Source: Barnesiella sp. WM24 (GTDB taxonomy: Bacteria > Bacteroidota > Bacteroidia > Bacteroidales > Muribaculaceae). Taken from it: DNA of 64,000 nt. Each line of letters starts with the position of its first letter. Within the stretch, counting starts at the first letter, position 1. The notes beneath the pieces are model-generated. The model did no database searches and was not told where the DNA came from. It worked only from the letters and a program-made list of their open reading frames with translations. The stretch covers positions 62,001 through 126,000 of the forward strand of contig NZ_SPPC01000007.1 in NCBI RefSeq assembly GCF_004570975.1. The letters are read 5' to 3'. Below, one piece after another: positions 47,337 through 56,137 of the stretch. A program made the translations under genes and the position numbers.

Positions 47337-47369
47337 GCGGATGTGCCATACAAGGCGCATCCGCTTTTT
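47337..47369 (+). terminator. Rho-independent terminator of the PpiD-like gene
   Basis: 11-bp stem (GCGGATGTGCC 47337-47347 with GGCGCATCCGC 47354-47364), loop of 6, then TTTTT. 29 bases after the stop. Confidence 0.92.
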
Positions 47370-47395
47370 GTTGGTTGTTATGTCGATGCTTGGTC

Positions 47396-48454
47396 TTATC
47401 CTTTTGATTGCTCTGCTGATTTATCGGCGACTTCCTGGTTGAAGGTTTTTATCTCGTCGGTGATTAGCTGTTTCAGCTCCTTTTGAGGGACTATAAGTTT
47501 GTATTCCGCGACACCGATTGGCTTGGTAAAACCATCAAGCGTAAGCTCTACTTCCACATTGTCTTTCTCGGCGCATAAGATTATGCCGATTGAGGGATTT
47601 TCATCTTTTCCACGTTCCAGCCTGTCCAGCAACGACAGATAGAGGTTCATCTTGCCGACATATTCGGGCATGAACTCGGAGATTTTCAAATCGATAGCGA
47701 CGAGCGACCTTAGTCCGCGGTGAAAGAAAAGCATGTCTACCTTGTAATCCTTGCCGTTATAAGACAAAACATGCTGATTGCCTATATATGTAAACCCCTG
47801 ACCGAGCTCTAGAAGAAACTGCTTTACTTTTTCCACCAATCTCCGTTCAAGCTCCAGTTCAAGAAGTGGCTCTGTGACGCCAAGAAACCCCATGCAATAG
47901 GAATCCTTGAAGATTTCGTTGGCGCATGCTGCCTGAATCTCCGGGAGAGCGACTGCAAAATTATTTGAAATGTTGGCTTCCGGCTGATGCTTGTGCATCT
48001 CCAACTTGATGGCATTGACCAACAATGCACGGCTCCAACCTTTATGAGCCGTCTCCTTAGCGTAATAAAGAATCGCATTGTCGTCATCTCCAAATTTAGT
48101 GATGAGATGATTAATATGCCCCCACGGCAAAACTACAACAGCTTGTTGGAGTTTTGGATCCGAATTGTGGAAGCGTACATACAAGCGCTTCATATTCCAT
48201 AAGTTACTAACCGACATACCCATCTTGGGATAGGCAGCCTTGAGGTCTGATGAGAGCCTCGTCACAACACCGGCTCCATGTGAGCTGTCTAATTTACGCT
48301 CATATAGTAACTGTCCGATGCGCCAGTGCATTTCGTTTGACGTGCTGACAATAGCACGTGCGGCATTTCCTCTCGCGGTTTCGATAACTGCAACAGCCTG
48401 CTGCAATATTTCATTATATTCCGATTCTTTATGAATACGAACAACTGTTTCCAT
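47396..48454 (-). CDS. DUF1016 / PDDEXK nuclease domain protein (YhcG-like)
   Basis: 352 residues from ATG 48454. N-terminal DUF1016_N (EILQQAVAVIETARGNAARA, then NEMHWRIGQLLYERK) is followed by the PDDEXK nuclease domain (~190-335) with YKVDMLFFHRGLRSLVAIDLKISEFMPEYVGKMNLYLSLLD, where D-x-n-D-L-K is the catalytic core. The frame extends upstream to 48625, but the extra 57 residues are unlike the family and a -7 box (TAACTTTG, 48465-48458) lies three bases before the chosen ATG, with TTG 18 bases further upstream. Biological role unsettled; such genes are often seen as solitary accessory nucleases. Confidence 0.85.
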   Translation of the reverse strand: METVVRIHKESEYNEILQQAVAVIETARGNAARAIVSTSNEMHWRIGQLLYERKLDSSHGAGVVTRLSSDLKAAYPKMGMSVSNLWNMKRLYVRFHNSDPKLQQAVVVLPWGHINHLITKFGDDDNAILYYAKETAHKGWSRALLVNAIKLEMHKHQPEANISNNFAVALPEIQAACANEIFKDSYCMGFLGVTEPLLELELERRLVEKVKQFLLELGQGFTYIGNQHVLSYNGKDYKVDMLFFHRGLRSLVAIDLKISEFMPEYVGKMNLYLSLLDRLERGKDENPSIGIILCAEKDNVEVELTLDGFTKPIGVAEYKLIVPQKELKQLITDEIKTFNQEVADKSAEQSKG

Positions 48455-48635
48455 GCCCAAAGTTAATACTTTATTTTGATTTTCAACGATATGCCTACAC
48501 TTTGTAGCCTGTAATAATTTCCAGGTATTATCCGAACTGCTGTGGCTTTGAGGGAGAGGTCTATTGTACTGTCTTTTGTCTCGGTTAAGTGTGGACAAGC
48601 CCCGGCATATTCCGTAATTGTGCATGGCGGGAGGG

Positions 48636-49817
48636 TTAGAGCCAGGTGAGGCGTTTCCAAAGCCATTCGAGCGGGCCCTGCCTGTGGGATGCGAGCCAGC
48701 GGCGGCTGAATGTAAGCTGCAGAGCGAATATGGCGAATCCTATAAGCAGACAGGCTGTGGCTCCCGTTGTGCGGTATAAGCCCAGTCCGCAGTTATAGTA
48801 TATGGCGACTCCTATGATGGACTGGCTGATGTAGTTGGTGAGGCTCATCCTGCCGTAGGGGGTCAGGCATTGTTGCCATCTGTAGCCTTTTCCGGCGCGG
48901 AACCAGCAAAGCACAAATACCGAAACGAGTATTGTCATGCTCGCCACGTTGAATATGCGTCCTGCCGCGACATTATAAAATGCTTTGACCGTGACATTGT
49001 GGATGTGGGGAGGAACAAGCTCGCGAAGCAGATACAGGGGTATCGCCGCCAAGATTGCTGTCAACAGGGCTTTGCGCCAGAACATGGTGCTGCTTTGAGA
49101 GCAAATGAAGAGGTTTTTCCGACCGATAACCATCCCGATCATGAACAGAGCCGGGGTAAGAGACAGCCTTCCTGCCTCTACCTGCCATATGTTGCTGTAA
49201 AGTATTCCGTCACGAAGGTTGCTCCAGAGGGTGTCGGCGAGGTTGCCGTGCATCCCGGCGTTGGTCGCCGCAATCGCATAGGGCATGAACATGTTGTTGG
49301 TGTCGATATATTCAGGATTGCAAAGGGCATAAATTATTTTCCCCCACGCGTAGGGCTGCGCCATGAGCAGGGCTGACAATATGACAAGTGTGCGGTTGCT
49401 CCAGCTGCTTGCCGGGATAAGCAGCAGTCCGCAAGCGGCATATAGTAAGAGTATGTCGCCATTATAGAATAACGAATGAAGCATGGCAAAGCCTGCGAGT
49501 AGAAACATTCGCCACGCAAATCTCATGCGGAAGTCACATCCACGTGCCCGCGCGTTGCGCAATTGAACGAAAAAACTGAATCCGAACAGCAGCGAGAATG
49601 TAGCGTAGGCATTTCCCGACAGGGTAAGGAAAGTGGCGTCCCATGCGATATGGTCAAGCCATTTCAGCCATTCCGGCAGATTCTCCGGAAGGAAGTAGAG
49701 ATTGTAATGCTCGATGTTGTGCAGCAGGACTATAGCGAGCAATGCGAATCCGCGCAGTGAGTCCACGACATTCAGGCGCGATGTCAAGGCGGTAGATGAT
49801 ATTTTTTCCATATGCAT
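48636..49817 (-). CDS. DUF418 family membrane protein
   Basis: 393 residues, about ten membrane segments; N-terminal RLNVVDSLRGFALLAIVLLHNI and C-terminal MSLTNYISQSIIGVAIYYNCG are hallmarks of DUF418 (related to acyltransferase_3-like membrane proteins). Function unknown. ATG 49817 is favoured over 49811 because a TATATTTG box (49829-49822) lies exactly four bases upstream, as in other genes here. Divergent from the HAD gene. Confidence 0.85.
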   Translation of the reverse strand: MHMEKISSTALTSRLNVVDSLRGFALLAIVLLHNIEHYNLYFLPENLPEWLKWLDHIAWDATFLTLSGNAYATFSLLFGFSFFVQLRNARARGCDFRMRFAWRMFLLAGFAMLHSLFYNGDILLLYAACGLLLIPASSWSNRTLVILSALLMAQPYAWGKIIYALCNPEYIDTNNMFMPYAIAATNAGMHGNLADTLWSNLRDGILYSNIWQVEAGRLSLTPALFMIGMVIGRKNLFICSQSSTMFWRKALLTAILAAIPLYLLRELVPPHIHNVTVKAFYNVAAGRIFNVASMTILVSVFVLCWFRAGKGYRWQQCLTPYGRMSLTNYISQSIIGVAIYYNCGLGLYRTTGATACLLIGFAIFALQLTFSRRWLASHRQGPLEWLWKRLTWL

Positions 49818-49882
49818 TTTGCAAATATATATAATTCCCGGAATAAAGAGGCGGGTAGTGTGGTAAAATGCCGGGAGGCAGG

Positions 49883-49912
49883 TTGATATTAGCGGATTTT
49901 TTATTAAGTTTG
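49883..49912 (+). promoter_or_regulatory. Promoter of the HAD-phosphatase gene, predicted leaderless
   Basis: TTG at 49883-49885, 19-base spacer, TAAGTTTG at 49905-49912; four bases (TGTC) then the ATG at 49917. Confidence 0.7.
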
Positions 49913-49916
49913 TGTC

Positions 49917-50519
49917 ATGGTAAAGAATCTATTGTTTGATCTGGGCGGTGTGATTATGGATATACGCCGCGAAAATTGTGAGCAGGCGTTCCGTGAGCTC
50001 GGGATGGACAGTATCGGTGACTATCTGGGCGACTACGGACAGAAAGGCCCTTTTGCCGCGCTTGAGGAAGGAAAGATTACAGAGCGCGAGTTTCACGACG
50101 AGGTAAGAGCTCTGATAGCCCGCGATGTTACCGACGAGGAGATTGACCTTGCGTTCAATCGCTTTCTTACCGGAATACCTGTAAGACGCCTTGAGGAGCT
50201 GCGTCGGCTGAGGAAGGAATATAAGATTTATCTGCTGTCCAATACCAACTCCATAATGTGGCGTCAGGACATCGCGCGCTATTTCCGTCAGGAAGGCATG
50301 GAGCTGGATGATTACTTTGACGGCACGGTCACTTCCTTTGAGGCAAAGTGCTGCAAGCCTGAGGAGGCTATATTCCGTCTCGTGGTCGAGAAGTTTGGCA
50401 TAGAGCCGGGTGAGACTGTCTTTTTTGACGACTCGAAGGCAAATGTCGAAGCGGCAGGGAAGCTTGGCTTCGGAACGCGTCATGTCGCTCCCGGAATGGA
50501 ATTTTATGAAATATTGTGA
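49917..50519 (+). CDS. HAD-IA phosphatase (YihX-like)
   Basis: 200 residues. Motif I LLFDLGGVIMDI (nucleophile Asp; the usual second Asp is Gly, as in YihX-type enzymes), motif II LLSNTNSIM (~104), motif III Lys in EAKCCKPEEAIF (~143), motif IV VFFDDSKANVEAA (~164). YihX family members dephosphorylate sugar phosphates such as glucose-1-phosphate; the substrate here is not readable. 15 bases before upp, so co-transcribed. Confidence 0.9.
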   Translation: MVKNLLFDLGGVIMDIRRENCEQAFRELGMDSIGDYLGDYGQKGPFAALEEGKITEREFHDEVRALIARDVTDEEIDLAFNRFLTGIPVRRLEELRRLRKEYKIYLLSNTNSIMWRQDIARYFRQEGMELDDYFDGTVTSFEAKCCKPEEAIFRLVVEKFGIEPGETVFFDDSKANVEAAGKLGFGTRHVAPGMEFYEIL

Positions 50520-50534
50520 TAACACTGACTTATA

Positions 50535-51188
50535 ATGAAAATAGTTAATTTTGACGAGCATCCTTCCATCATCAGCCAGTACATGATGGAGCTGCGAAAT
50601 GTCGACATACAGCATGACATGCTGCGTTTCCGCCGTAATCTGGAGCGTATCGGCGAGCTTATGGCTTATGAGATAAGCAAGACGTTTGAATATAAGAAAG
50701 TAGACATAGTGACCCCGCTTGCACCGGCGACGTGTGATGTGGTTGCCGATGATGTGGTGCTTGGCACGATTTTCCGCGCGGGAGTGCCTTTTCATCTCGG
50801 TTTTCTCAATGTGCTCGACAAGAGCGAGAATGCGTTTGTCTCCGCCTACAGAAAGTATAAGGAGAAGGAAAATTTTGATGTATTCATCGAGTATATCGCT
50901 TCTCCGAGGCTTGATGGCAAGACTCTTGTCCTCGTTGACCCGATGCTTGCCACGGGCGCCTCGATGGAGCTTAGCTACAAGGCATTGCTGACAAAGGGTG
51001 AGCCGGCAAAGATACATGTTGCCTCTGTCATAGCGTCGCAGGCGGCTATAGACTACGTTAAGTCTACCTTCCCTGACGACAAGACGACTGTATGGGTAGG
51101 TGCCGTTGACCCGGAAATCAACTCTCACAGCTATATAGTGCCGGGCCTTGGCGATGCCGGGGATCTCGCTTACGGCATCAAGGATTAG
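50535..51188 (+). CDS. upp: Uracil phosphoribosyltransferase
   Basis: Salvages uracil to UMP using PRPP. 217 residues; PRPP-binding loop LVLVDPMLATGASMELSYKAL (~135-155), uracil-contact C-terminus IVPGLGDAGDLAYGIKD, typical GLGDAGDR-like ending. N-terminus is the short Bacteroidetes form. The last 13 codons plus stop lie in a 38-bp segment that is tandemly duplicated just downstream. Confidence 0.95.
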   Translation: MKIVNFDEHPSIISQYMMELRNVDIQHDMLRFRRNLERIGELMAYEISKTFEYKKVDIVTPLAPATCDVVADDVVLGTIFRAGVPFHLGFLNVLDKSENAFVSAYRKYKEKENFDVFIEYIASPRLDGKTLVLVDPMLATGASMELSYKALLTKGEPAKIHVASVIASQAAIDYVKSTFPDDKTTVWVGAVDPEINSHSYIVPGLGDAGDLAYGIKD

Positions 51189-51225
51189 GCGATGCCGGGG
51201 ATCTCGCTTACGACATCAAGGATTA
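51150..51225. repeat. 38-bp tandem duplication at the upp / PPTase junction
   Basis: Copies 51150-51187 and 51188-51225 differ at a single base (TACGGC versus TACGAC). The unit covers the 3' end of upp with its stop and the 3' end of the convergent phosphopantetheinyl transferase gene. With one copy only, the two coding regions would overlap tail to tail by about 11 bases; the duplication gives each gene its own tail. Confidence 0.92.
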
Positions 51226-51752
51226 GGCGAGGCGGCGGTAAGGCGGGCGTTGCCTGTCGTTACCGACTCGACCCGATAGGTTGTGCCTGCGATTGTGGTT
51301 GTGTCGGAGCCGAGGGCTGGTAGTGTCACTCCATTGGCGAAGTCTATGCCGGCTATGCCTACCGCTTTGTACAAAGCTTCTTTCATGGTCCAGGCAGTCA
51401 ACAGGTCGTCGTCGGTAGTAAACCGCCGGCTCTCTTCCTCAGAAAGAAATTTGCGCGTCACTCTGCGAAGGGTGGCGCGTGGTGTTTCTATATCTATGCC
51501 TATGCGGCTGTCACCGCCTACGCCGACCGCCGCCATGCCCTTGCAGTGGGAAATCGAAATCTCGCGTTTAAATCCCTCGATATAGGGCGAACCGTCGTCG
51601 TGATGACATAACTTACAGTCGGCACCGGCAATCTCGGTCAGGATGCGGTTTACGGCGCTTTTCTGACCGATGAGCTGACCGGCTGCGCTCTCTTCATCCG
51701 TGAACCGGGTCACATACACGTCAATCCCGGCAATCTGCACTCTTTCGGTCAT
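51216..51752 (-). CDS. 4'-phosphopantetheinyl transferase superfamily protein
   Basis: Transfers phosphopantetheine from CoA to carrier-protein serine. 178 residues; Mg/CoA site GDSRIGIDIETPRATLRRVTRKFLSEEE (~82-110, with D-x-E) and W-T-x-K-E-A-L-Y-K motif LLTAWTMKEALYKAVG (~123). Smaller than Sfp (~230), as usual for Bacteroidetes members. Start overlaps the gldD stop by four bases. The last few codons come from the downstream 38-bp repeat copy. Confidence 0.9.
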   Translation of the reverse strand: MTERVQIAGIDVYVTRFTDEESAAGQLIGQKSAVNRILTEIAGADCKLCHHDDGSPYIEGFKREISISHCKGMAAVGVGGDSRIGIDIETPRATLRRVTRKFLSEEESRRFTTDDDLLTAWTMKEALYKAVGIAGIDFANGVTLPALGSDTTTIAGTTYRVESVTTGNARLTAASPNP

Positions 51753-52330
51753 TGTCTTGCTATATGTTTTGCCGTATACAGTAAATCTTCTTTGACCGCC
51801 GCCACTACAGGCATTATCTCTTCGCGGGTAGCTGTCGGCGATGCTATTTCCAGCACGCCCGACATGGTGAATGTGGCGCTGTCGGTCGACAGTATCTGCA
51901 GTGGTGTAACAGTCGCCCCGGGCGTGACAAATATTGTCGACGCTATCCCCTCCGGTGTCCGGAGTTCGATTATCTCAGTTGTGTTTCCGCCTGAATTAAG
52001 CGACATTCTTGTAAGGCGGTTGTCGACCGACTCCTTTACGTCACGGGCGCTGCCGGAGGTTATCGTGTAGCGCAGGGTGGCGCGGTATCTCGGATAAGAG
52101 AGATTTATCCATTGGCTGTTGCCGCTGTTGCGGGTCACTTCGCTTATAGCACCCTTGTTTACGGGGACTACCAATCCACCGGCGGCGGTTATCGAGTCAT
52201 ATGCCGCCTCATAGGTCTCTATGCGCGGATAGGCTTCCGGCCGCGGCACAGGGTTGTCGGTCGGCTTGCGGCATGCCGCCGTGGTCAACATGATTGCCAT
52301 CGCCATCAGTAGGGTGATGCGGCTTGTCAT
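51749..52330 (-). CDS. gldD: Gliding-motility-type lipoprotein GldD
   Basis: 193 residues, signal peptide with lipobox-like TTAAC (~residues 16-20). Conserved GldD features: NPVPRPEAYPRIE (~26), WINLSYPRYRATLRYT (~72), ending with PVVAAVKEDLLYTAKHI. In flavobacteria GldD is needed for gliding/type IX secretion; non-motile Bacteroidales keep it with unknown role. Order gldE-gldD-PPTase with 14- and -4-base spacing implies one operon. Confidence 0.75.
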   Translation of the reverse strand: MTSRITLLMAMAIMLTTAACRKPTDNPVPRPEAYPRIETYEAAYDSITAAGGLVVPVNKGAISEVTRNSGNSQWINLSYPRYRATLRYTITSGSARDVKESVDNRLTRMSLNSGGNTTEIIELRTPEGIASTIFVTPGATVTPLQILSTDSATFTMSGVLEIASPTATREEIMPVVAAVKEDLLYTAKHIARQ

Positions 52331-52344
52331 TGCTTCAGTGGGGT

Positions 52345-53700
52345 TTATTTTTCAGTGACTTCCTCTTCGGTCATTACCTTCACTCTCACGCTTGCTATGC
52401 GGTGGCGTTCGATTGACAATATCAGGAAGCGGCATTTGCCATAGACTATCGACTCCTTTGACTTGGGGAAGTCGCCTTTTATGGCGAGAAGCATTCCGGC
52501 AAGGGTGTCGCAGTCTTCCGTCACGTCGGAGTAGTCCTCTTCGTTAAGTCCGGTTACGCGGAAGAAGTCGGTGAGCAGTGTCTTGCCCTCAAAGACATAG
52601 GTGTCATCGGGAAGGCGTTTATAGGTCACTTCCTCTTCGTCATACTCGTCGTTAATGTCGCCGACTATTTCCTCCAGCACATCCTCAAGTGTCACAAGAC
52701 CCTGGGTGCCGCCATACTCGTCGACCACTATCGCCATGTGGATGCGGCGGCGGCGGAAGTCTTCAAGCAGGTCGTCAATCATGCGCGATTCGGGCACAAA
52801 GTAAGGCTCGCGGACAAGCTTCTGCCATTCAAAGCTTTCATCGGTCTTGCCTATGTAGGGGAGCAGGTCGCGGCTGTATAGCACCCCCTTTATGTTGTCA
52901 TCAGTGTCTTCGTAGACAGGCAGTCGGGAAAATCCACTTGACAGCACGATTTCCATTACCTCGTCAAACGTCGACTTGATGTTTATGTCGGTCATGTCTA
53001 TGCGGGGCGTCATGATTTCCGATGCCGTGGTGTCGCCAAATTCAAGTATGCCCTCAAGCATCTCTTTCTCTTCCGAAGCCTTGACATCGGTTATCTCAAG
53101 AGCCTGGGAAAGGTCGTCGACCGAAATGTTTTCGGCTTTCTTTGTGACGACGCGGTTGACGAGCGACGAGCTTTTGACAAGCATCGAGGATATGGGCGAG
53201 AACAACCGGATAGCGAGACCTATGCCGCCAGTCGCCATTTTTGCCCATTTGACAGTGTAGGTGTTGGCATAGAGCTTGGGGAGTATCTCTCCGAAAAGCA
53301 ATATAAGGAATGTCAGCAGGACACTCTGGAAAATAAAACTGAGAAGCTCGCTGTGAAATTCAAATATGCGGCTGAAAGCAAAGGAGCAGAGGATTACAAT
53401 CGTCACGTTGACGAGATTGTTGGCAATAAGGATTGTGGCGAGAAGCCTTTCAGGCGCGGAGAGGAACCGGTTGATGACGGGACCTTTCGGAGAGTCTTCG
53501 ATTTCTTCAATCTGTTGCGGGGTCAGGGAGAAATAGGCGATTTCACTGCCTGATACAAAGCCTGAAATCACCAAAGCGAAGACGGCAAATATAAGCGCGA
53601 CAATACACCCGAAGTCGGGGGCGTTGACTGTCACGAGATGTTCAATAGCCAGTATTAAGCCCATGCAATCGGGCATGGCTGGCAACGGGTCGATATCCAA
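52345..53700 (-). CDS. gldE: CBS-domain membrane protein GldE (CorC/HlyC family)
   Basis: 451 residues: DUF21 (CNNM) domain with four helices (~30-215, VISGFVSGSEIAYFSLTPQQ), CBS pair (~225-350, MTPRIDMTDINIKS and YLVDEYGG-like VVDEYGGTQGLVTLEDVLEEIVGDI), CorC_HlyC C-terminal domain (~365-445). Likely an ion (Mg/Co) transporter related protein. ATG 53664 (12 codons in) is an alternative start. Promoter and a structured 5' leader precede it. Confidence 0.85.
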   Translation of the reverse strand: MDIDPLPAMPDCMGLILAIEHLVTVNAPDFGCIVALIFAVFALVISGFVSGSEIAYFSLTPQQIEEIEDSPKGPVINRFLSAPERLLATILIANNLVNVTIVILCSFAFSRIFEFHSELLSFIFQSVLLTFLILLFGEILPKLYANTYTVKWAKMATGGIGLAIRLFSPISSMLVKSSSLVNRVVTKKAENISVDDLSQALEITDVKASEEKEMLEGILEFGDTTASEIMTPRIDMTDINIKSTFDEVMEIVLSSGFSRLPVYEDTDDNIKGVLYSRDLLPYIGKTDESFEWQKLVREPYFVPESRMIDDLLEDFRRRRIHMAIVVDEYGGTQGLVTLEDVLEEIVGDINDEYDEEEVTYKRLPDDTYVFEGKTLLTDFFRVTGLNEEDYSDVTEDCDTLAGMLLAIKGDFPKSKESIVYGKCRFLILSIERHRIASVRVKVMTEEEVTEK

Positions 53701-53725
53701 TTGTAAGTAGATTAGTTAAACAATA

Positions 53726-53763
53726 GCCGCAAAAAATGCGGCGGTCAATCAATGACCACCGCA
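53726..53763 (-). promoter_or_regulatory. Structured 5' leader of gldE: two mutually exclusive hairpins
   Basis: A perfect 6-bp hairpin GCCGCA/TGCGGC (53726-53731 with 53737-53742, loop of five) overlaps a larger one pairing 53737-53747 with 53753-53763 (10 pairs, one mismatch). They share TGCGG, so only one can form. They fall directly after the predicted transcription start. Confidence 0.5.
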
Positions 53764-53792
53764 AATTTATAAGAAATAGTCTAAAAAAACAA
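53762..53792 (-). promoter_or_regulatory. Promoter of gldE-gldD-PPTase
   Basis: Minus strand TTG (53792-53790), 20-base spacer, TAAATTTG (53769-53762): full Bacteroidetes promoter match. Confidence 0.75.
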
Positions 53793-53811
53793 ATAATTGG
53801 GGAACGGGGTC

Positions 53812-54264
53812 TTATTTCACGGGCATCTTTTCGATGCGGCGTTCGTGGCGTCCGCCGTCAAATGGAGTGTTAAGGAAAGCGTCTACAATGGCAAGCGCAA
53901 GCGTAGGCTCGATGAATCGCGCCGGTAATACGAGCACGTTGGCGTTGTTGTGGGCGCGTGCGAGGCGTGCAAGCTCTACGGTCCAGCAGATAGCCGCGCG
54001 TATGCCCTGATGCTTGTTAAGGGTCATGCTGATGCCGTTGCCGCTGCCGCAGATGCCTATGCCGGGATAATCCCGTCCTTCTTCTACCGCAAGCGCGCAG
54101 GGGTGGGCAAAATCGGCGTAGTCGCAACTCTCTTCACTGAAACATCCAAAGTCCTCTGATTCGATTCCCTGAGAGAGCAGGTAGCCCTCTACAATGCTTT
54201 TAAGCTCATAGCCGGCATGGTCGCTACAGATGGCGAGTTTTTTTCCGGGTTCAATAATTGACAT
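53812..54264 (-). CDS. rpiB: Ribose 5-phosphate isomerase B
   Basis: 150 residues of the RpiB/LacA/LacB family: opening AICSDHAGYELKSIVEGYL, catalytic Cys in GIGICGSGNGISMTLNKHQGIRAA (~72-95), and AHNNANVLVLPARFI (~108). Interconverts ribose-5-phosphate and ribulose-5-phosphate, cytoplasmic. 43 bases downstream of the ABC exporter gene and probably co-transcribed with it. Confidence 0.95.
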   Translation of the reverse strand: MSIIEPGKKLAICSDHAGYELKSIVEGYLLSQGIESEDFGCFSEESCDYADFAHPCALAVEEGRDYPGIGICGSGNGISMTLNKHQGIRAAICWTVELARLARAHNNANVLVLPARFIEPTLALAIVDAFLNTPFDGGRHERRIEKMPVK

Positions 54265-54307
54265 GATTTGTAAGAATTAGTGTAATTATAATATGAGAAT
54301 GATGTCA

Positions 54308-56137
54308 TCAAAATTTCTGCATGTCGACAAGACGTTTGTAGTATCCGTCTTTTGCTAAAAGCTCATCATGAGTGCCTGCCTCCACGATGCGTCCTTCGTT
54401 CATGACACATATCATGTCGGCGTTCTTTATCGTGGAGAGGCGGTGGGCTATCACGATTGTGGTACGGTCCTTCATGAGGCGGTCGAGTGCGGTCTGGACC
54501 ACTTTTTCGTTTTCGCTGTCGAGCGCTGAGGTGGCTTCGTCAAGGATAAGAATCGGCGGATTTTTCAGGATTGCACGGGCTATGGAAAGCCTCTGCCGCT
54601 GTCCGCCCGACAGGCGGCATCCGCGGTCGCCTATGTTGGTGTCATAGCCGTTTTCCGACGCCATGATAAAATCATGGGCGTTGGCTATCTTGGCTGCTTC
54701 GACCACCTGTTCCATAGTCGCTTCATTTACTCCGAAGGTTATGTTGTTGTAGAAGGAGTCGTTAAACAATATCGCTTCCTGGTTGACATTGCCCATGAAC
54801 GAGCGGAGGTCTTTTACCTTCAGGTCCTTTATGTTTATGCCGTCAATGGCGATTTCACCGTCGGCGATGTCGTAAAATCTGGGAAGAAGGTCGGCAAGGG
54901 TGGATTTGCCCGAGCCGCTCTGACCTACAATCGCCACTGTCGCTCCTGCCGGCACGTGGAGCGACACGTCCTTCAGCACCTTGACATTGTTATTGTAGGA
55001 AAAGCTTACATCCTTGTAGTCGATTTCGCCCTTCAATGACTCTACCTTTATCGGCTTTTCCGGGTCGCGGATGGTGTTTACCGCGCCAAGTATGCGGTCG
55101 ACACGTTCCATCGAGGCAAGACCTTTCTGGATGGCATACATAGCCTTGGAAAGCTCTTTTGCCGGATTGATGATGCTGTAGAATATCACCATGTAGTAGA
55201 TAAACGACGCCGCGTTGATCGATGACACCCCGGTGAGAATCAGTGTGCCGCCAAACCAAAGCACTATGGCGATTGTCAGAGTGCCGAGAAACTCGCTCAT
55301 GGGGTGGGCGAGCGACTGGCGCCGGGCGATGCGGTTGCTTATGCGGTAAAAAGTCTGGTTTTCGCGATGGAAGCGGTAGCGCACCTTTTCCTCGGCGTTG
55401 AACGCCTTGATGATGCGGAGTCCGCCGAGAGTCTCCTCGATGTTTGACATCAGTGTTCCCCATTGATTCTGTGCTTCAAGCGACTGGCGTTTAAGCCTCT
55501 TGCCTATGCGCCCCATGACAAGCCCGGCAAGCGGCAGGAGGATAAACACGAATATCGTGAGCTGCCACGAGATGATTATCATCATGGAGAGGCAGACGAT
55601 TATCATTATGGGGTTTTTGAAAAACATGTCGAGCGATGACATGATTGAGTTTTCAATTTCCGCGACATCGCCTGTCATGCGAGCCATCACGTCGCCTTTA
55701 TGGGCGTCGGTGAAAAAGGAGATGGGCAGTTGCAGGATTTTGTCATACATGTAGTTGCGTATGTCGCGCACTATGCCCGAGCGCATTGGGATGATGAAGT
55801 AGGAGCTGAGGAAGGTAGTGCCGGTCTTGAGTCCGGTCATCACTACGAGCAGGGCGGAGAGCGCGGCAAGCGCACCTGACGGTCCCCAGTCGGCTATCAT
55901 TACCTGGGTGTAATAGTAAAAGTTGTTGATTGCTACGTCTTTTATTGACGCGCTTCCTACGGGCATAAATGCGTAATGGGCTTCCTTTATGCCAAAAAGC
56001 ATCTCCAATATGGGGATAATCACTGCAAAGGAGAACAGGGTCAGGATTGCAGCGAGTATGTTGAAGAAGATGTTAAGCGCAAGGTTTACCTTGTAGGGAG
56101 GTACAAAGCGCTTTATAATCTTAAAAAAGTCTTTCAT
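54308..56137 (-). CDS. ABC exporter, fused permease/ATPase (MsbA-like)
   Basis: 609 residues from ATG 56137; the frame runs eight codons further, but a -7 box (TACCTTTG, 56149-56142) lies four bases before this ATG. Six membrane helices (~20-315) then nucleotide-binding domain: Walker A AIVGQSGSGKST, signature LSGGQRQRLSIARA, Walker B ILILDEATSALD, H-loop IAHRLST. Family flips lipids or exports drugs/peptides; a lipid A/LPS flippase is plausible, not proven. Confidence 0.93.
   Translation of the reverse strand: MKDFFKIIKRFVPPYKVNLALNIFFNILAAILTLFSFAVIIPILEMLFGIKEAHYAFMPVGSASIKDVAINNFYYYTQVMIADWGPSGALAALSALLVVMTGLKTGTTFLSSYFIIPMRSGIVRDIRNYMYDKILQLPISFFTDAHKGDVMARMTGDVAEIENSIMSSLDMFFKNPIMIIVCLSMMIIISWQLTIFVFILLPLAGLVMGRIGKRLKRQSLEAQNQWGTLMSNIEETLGGLRIIKAFNAEEKVRYRFHRENQTFYRISNRIARRQSLAHPMSEFLGTLTIAIVLWFGGTLILTGVSSINAASFIYYMVIFYSIINPAKELSKAMYAIQKGLASMERVDRILGAVNTIRDPEKPIKVESLKGEIDYKDVSFSYNNNVKVLKDVSLHVPAGATVAIVGQSGSGKSTLADLLPRFYDIADGEIAIDGINIKDLKVKDLRSFMGNVNQEAILFNDSFYNNITFGVNEATMEQVVEAAKIANAHDFIMASENGYDTNIGDRGCRLSGGQRQRLSIARAILKNPPILILDEATSALDSENEKVVQTALDRLMKDRTTIVIAHRLSTIKNADMICVMNEGRIVEAGTHDELLAKDGYYKRLVDMQKF

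Noticed and set aside
48455-48625. 57-codon upstream extension of the DUF1016 gene
   Set aside because: A -7 promoter box lies inside it and the residues do not resemble the family start.
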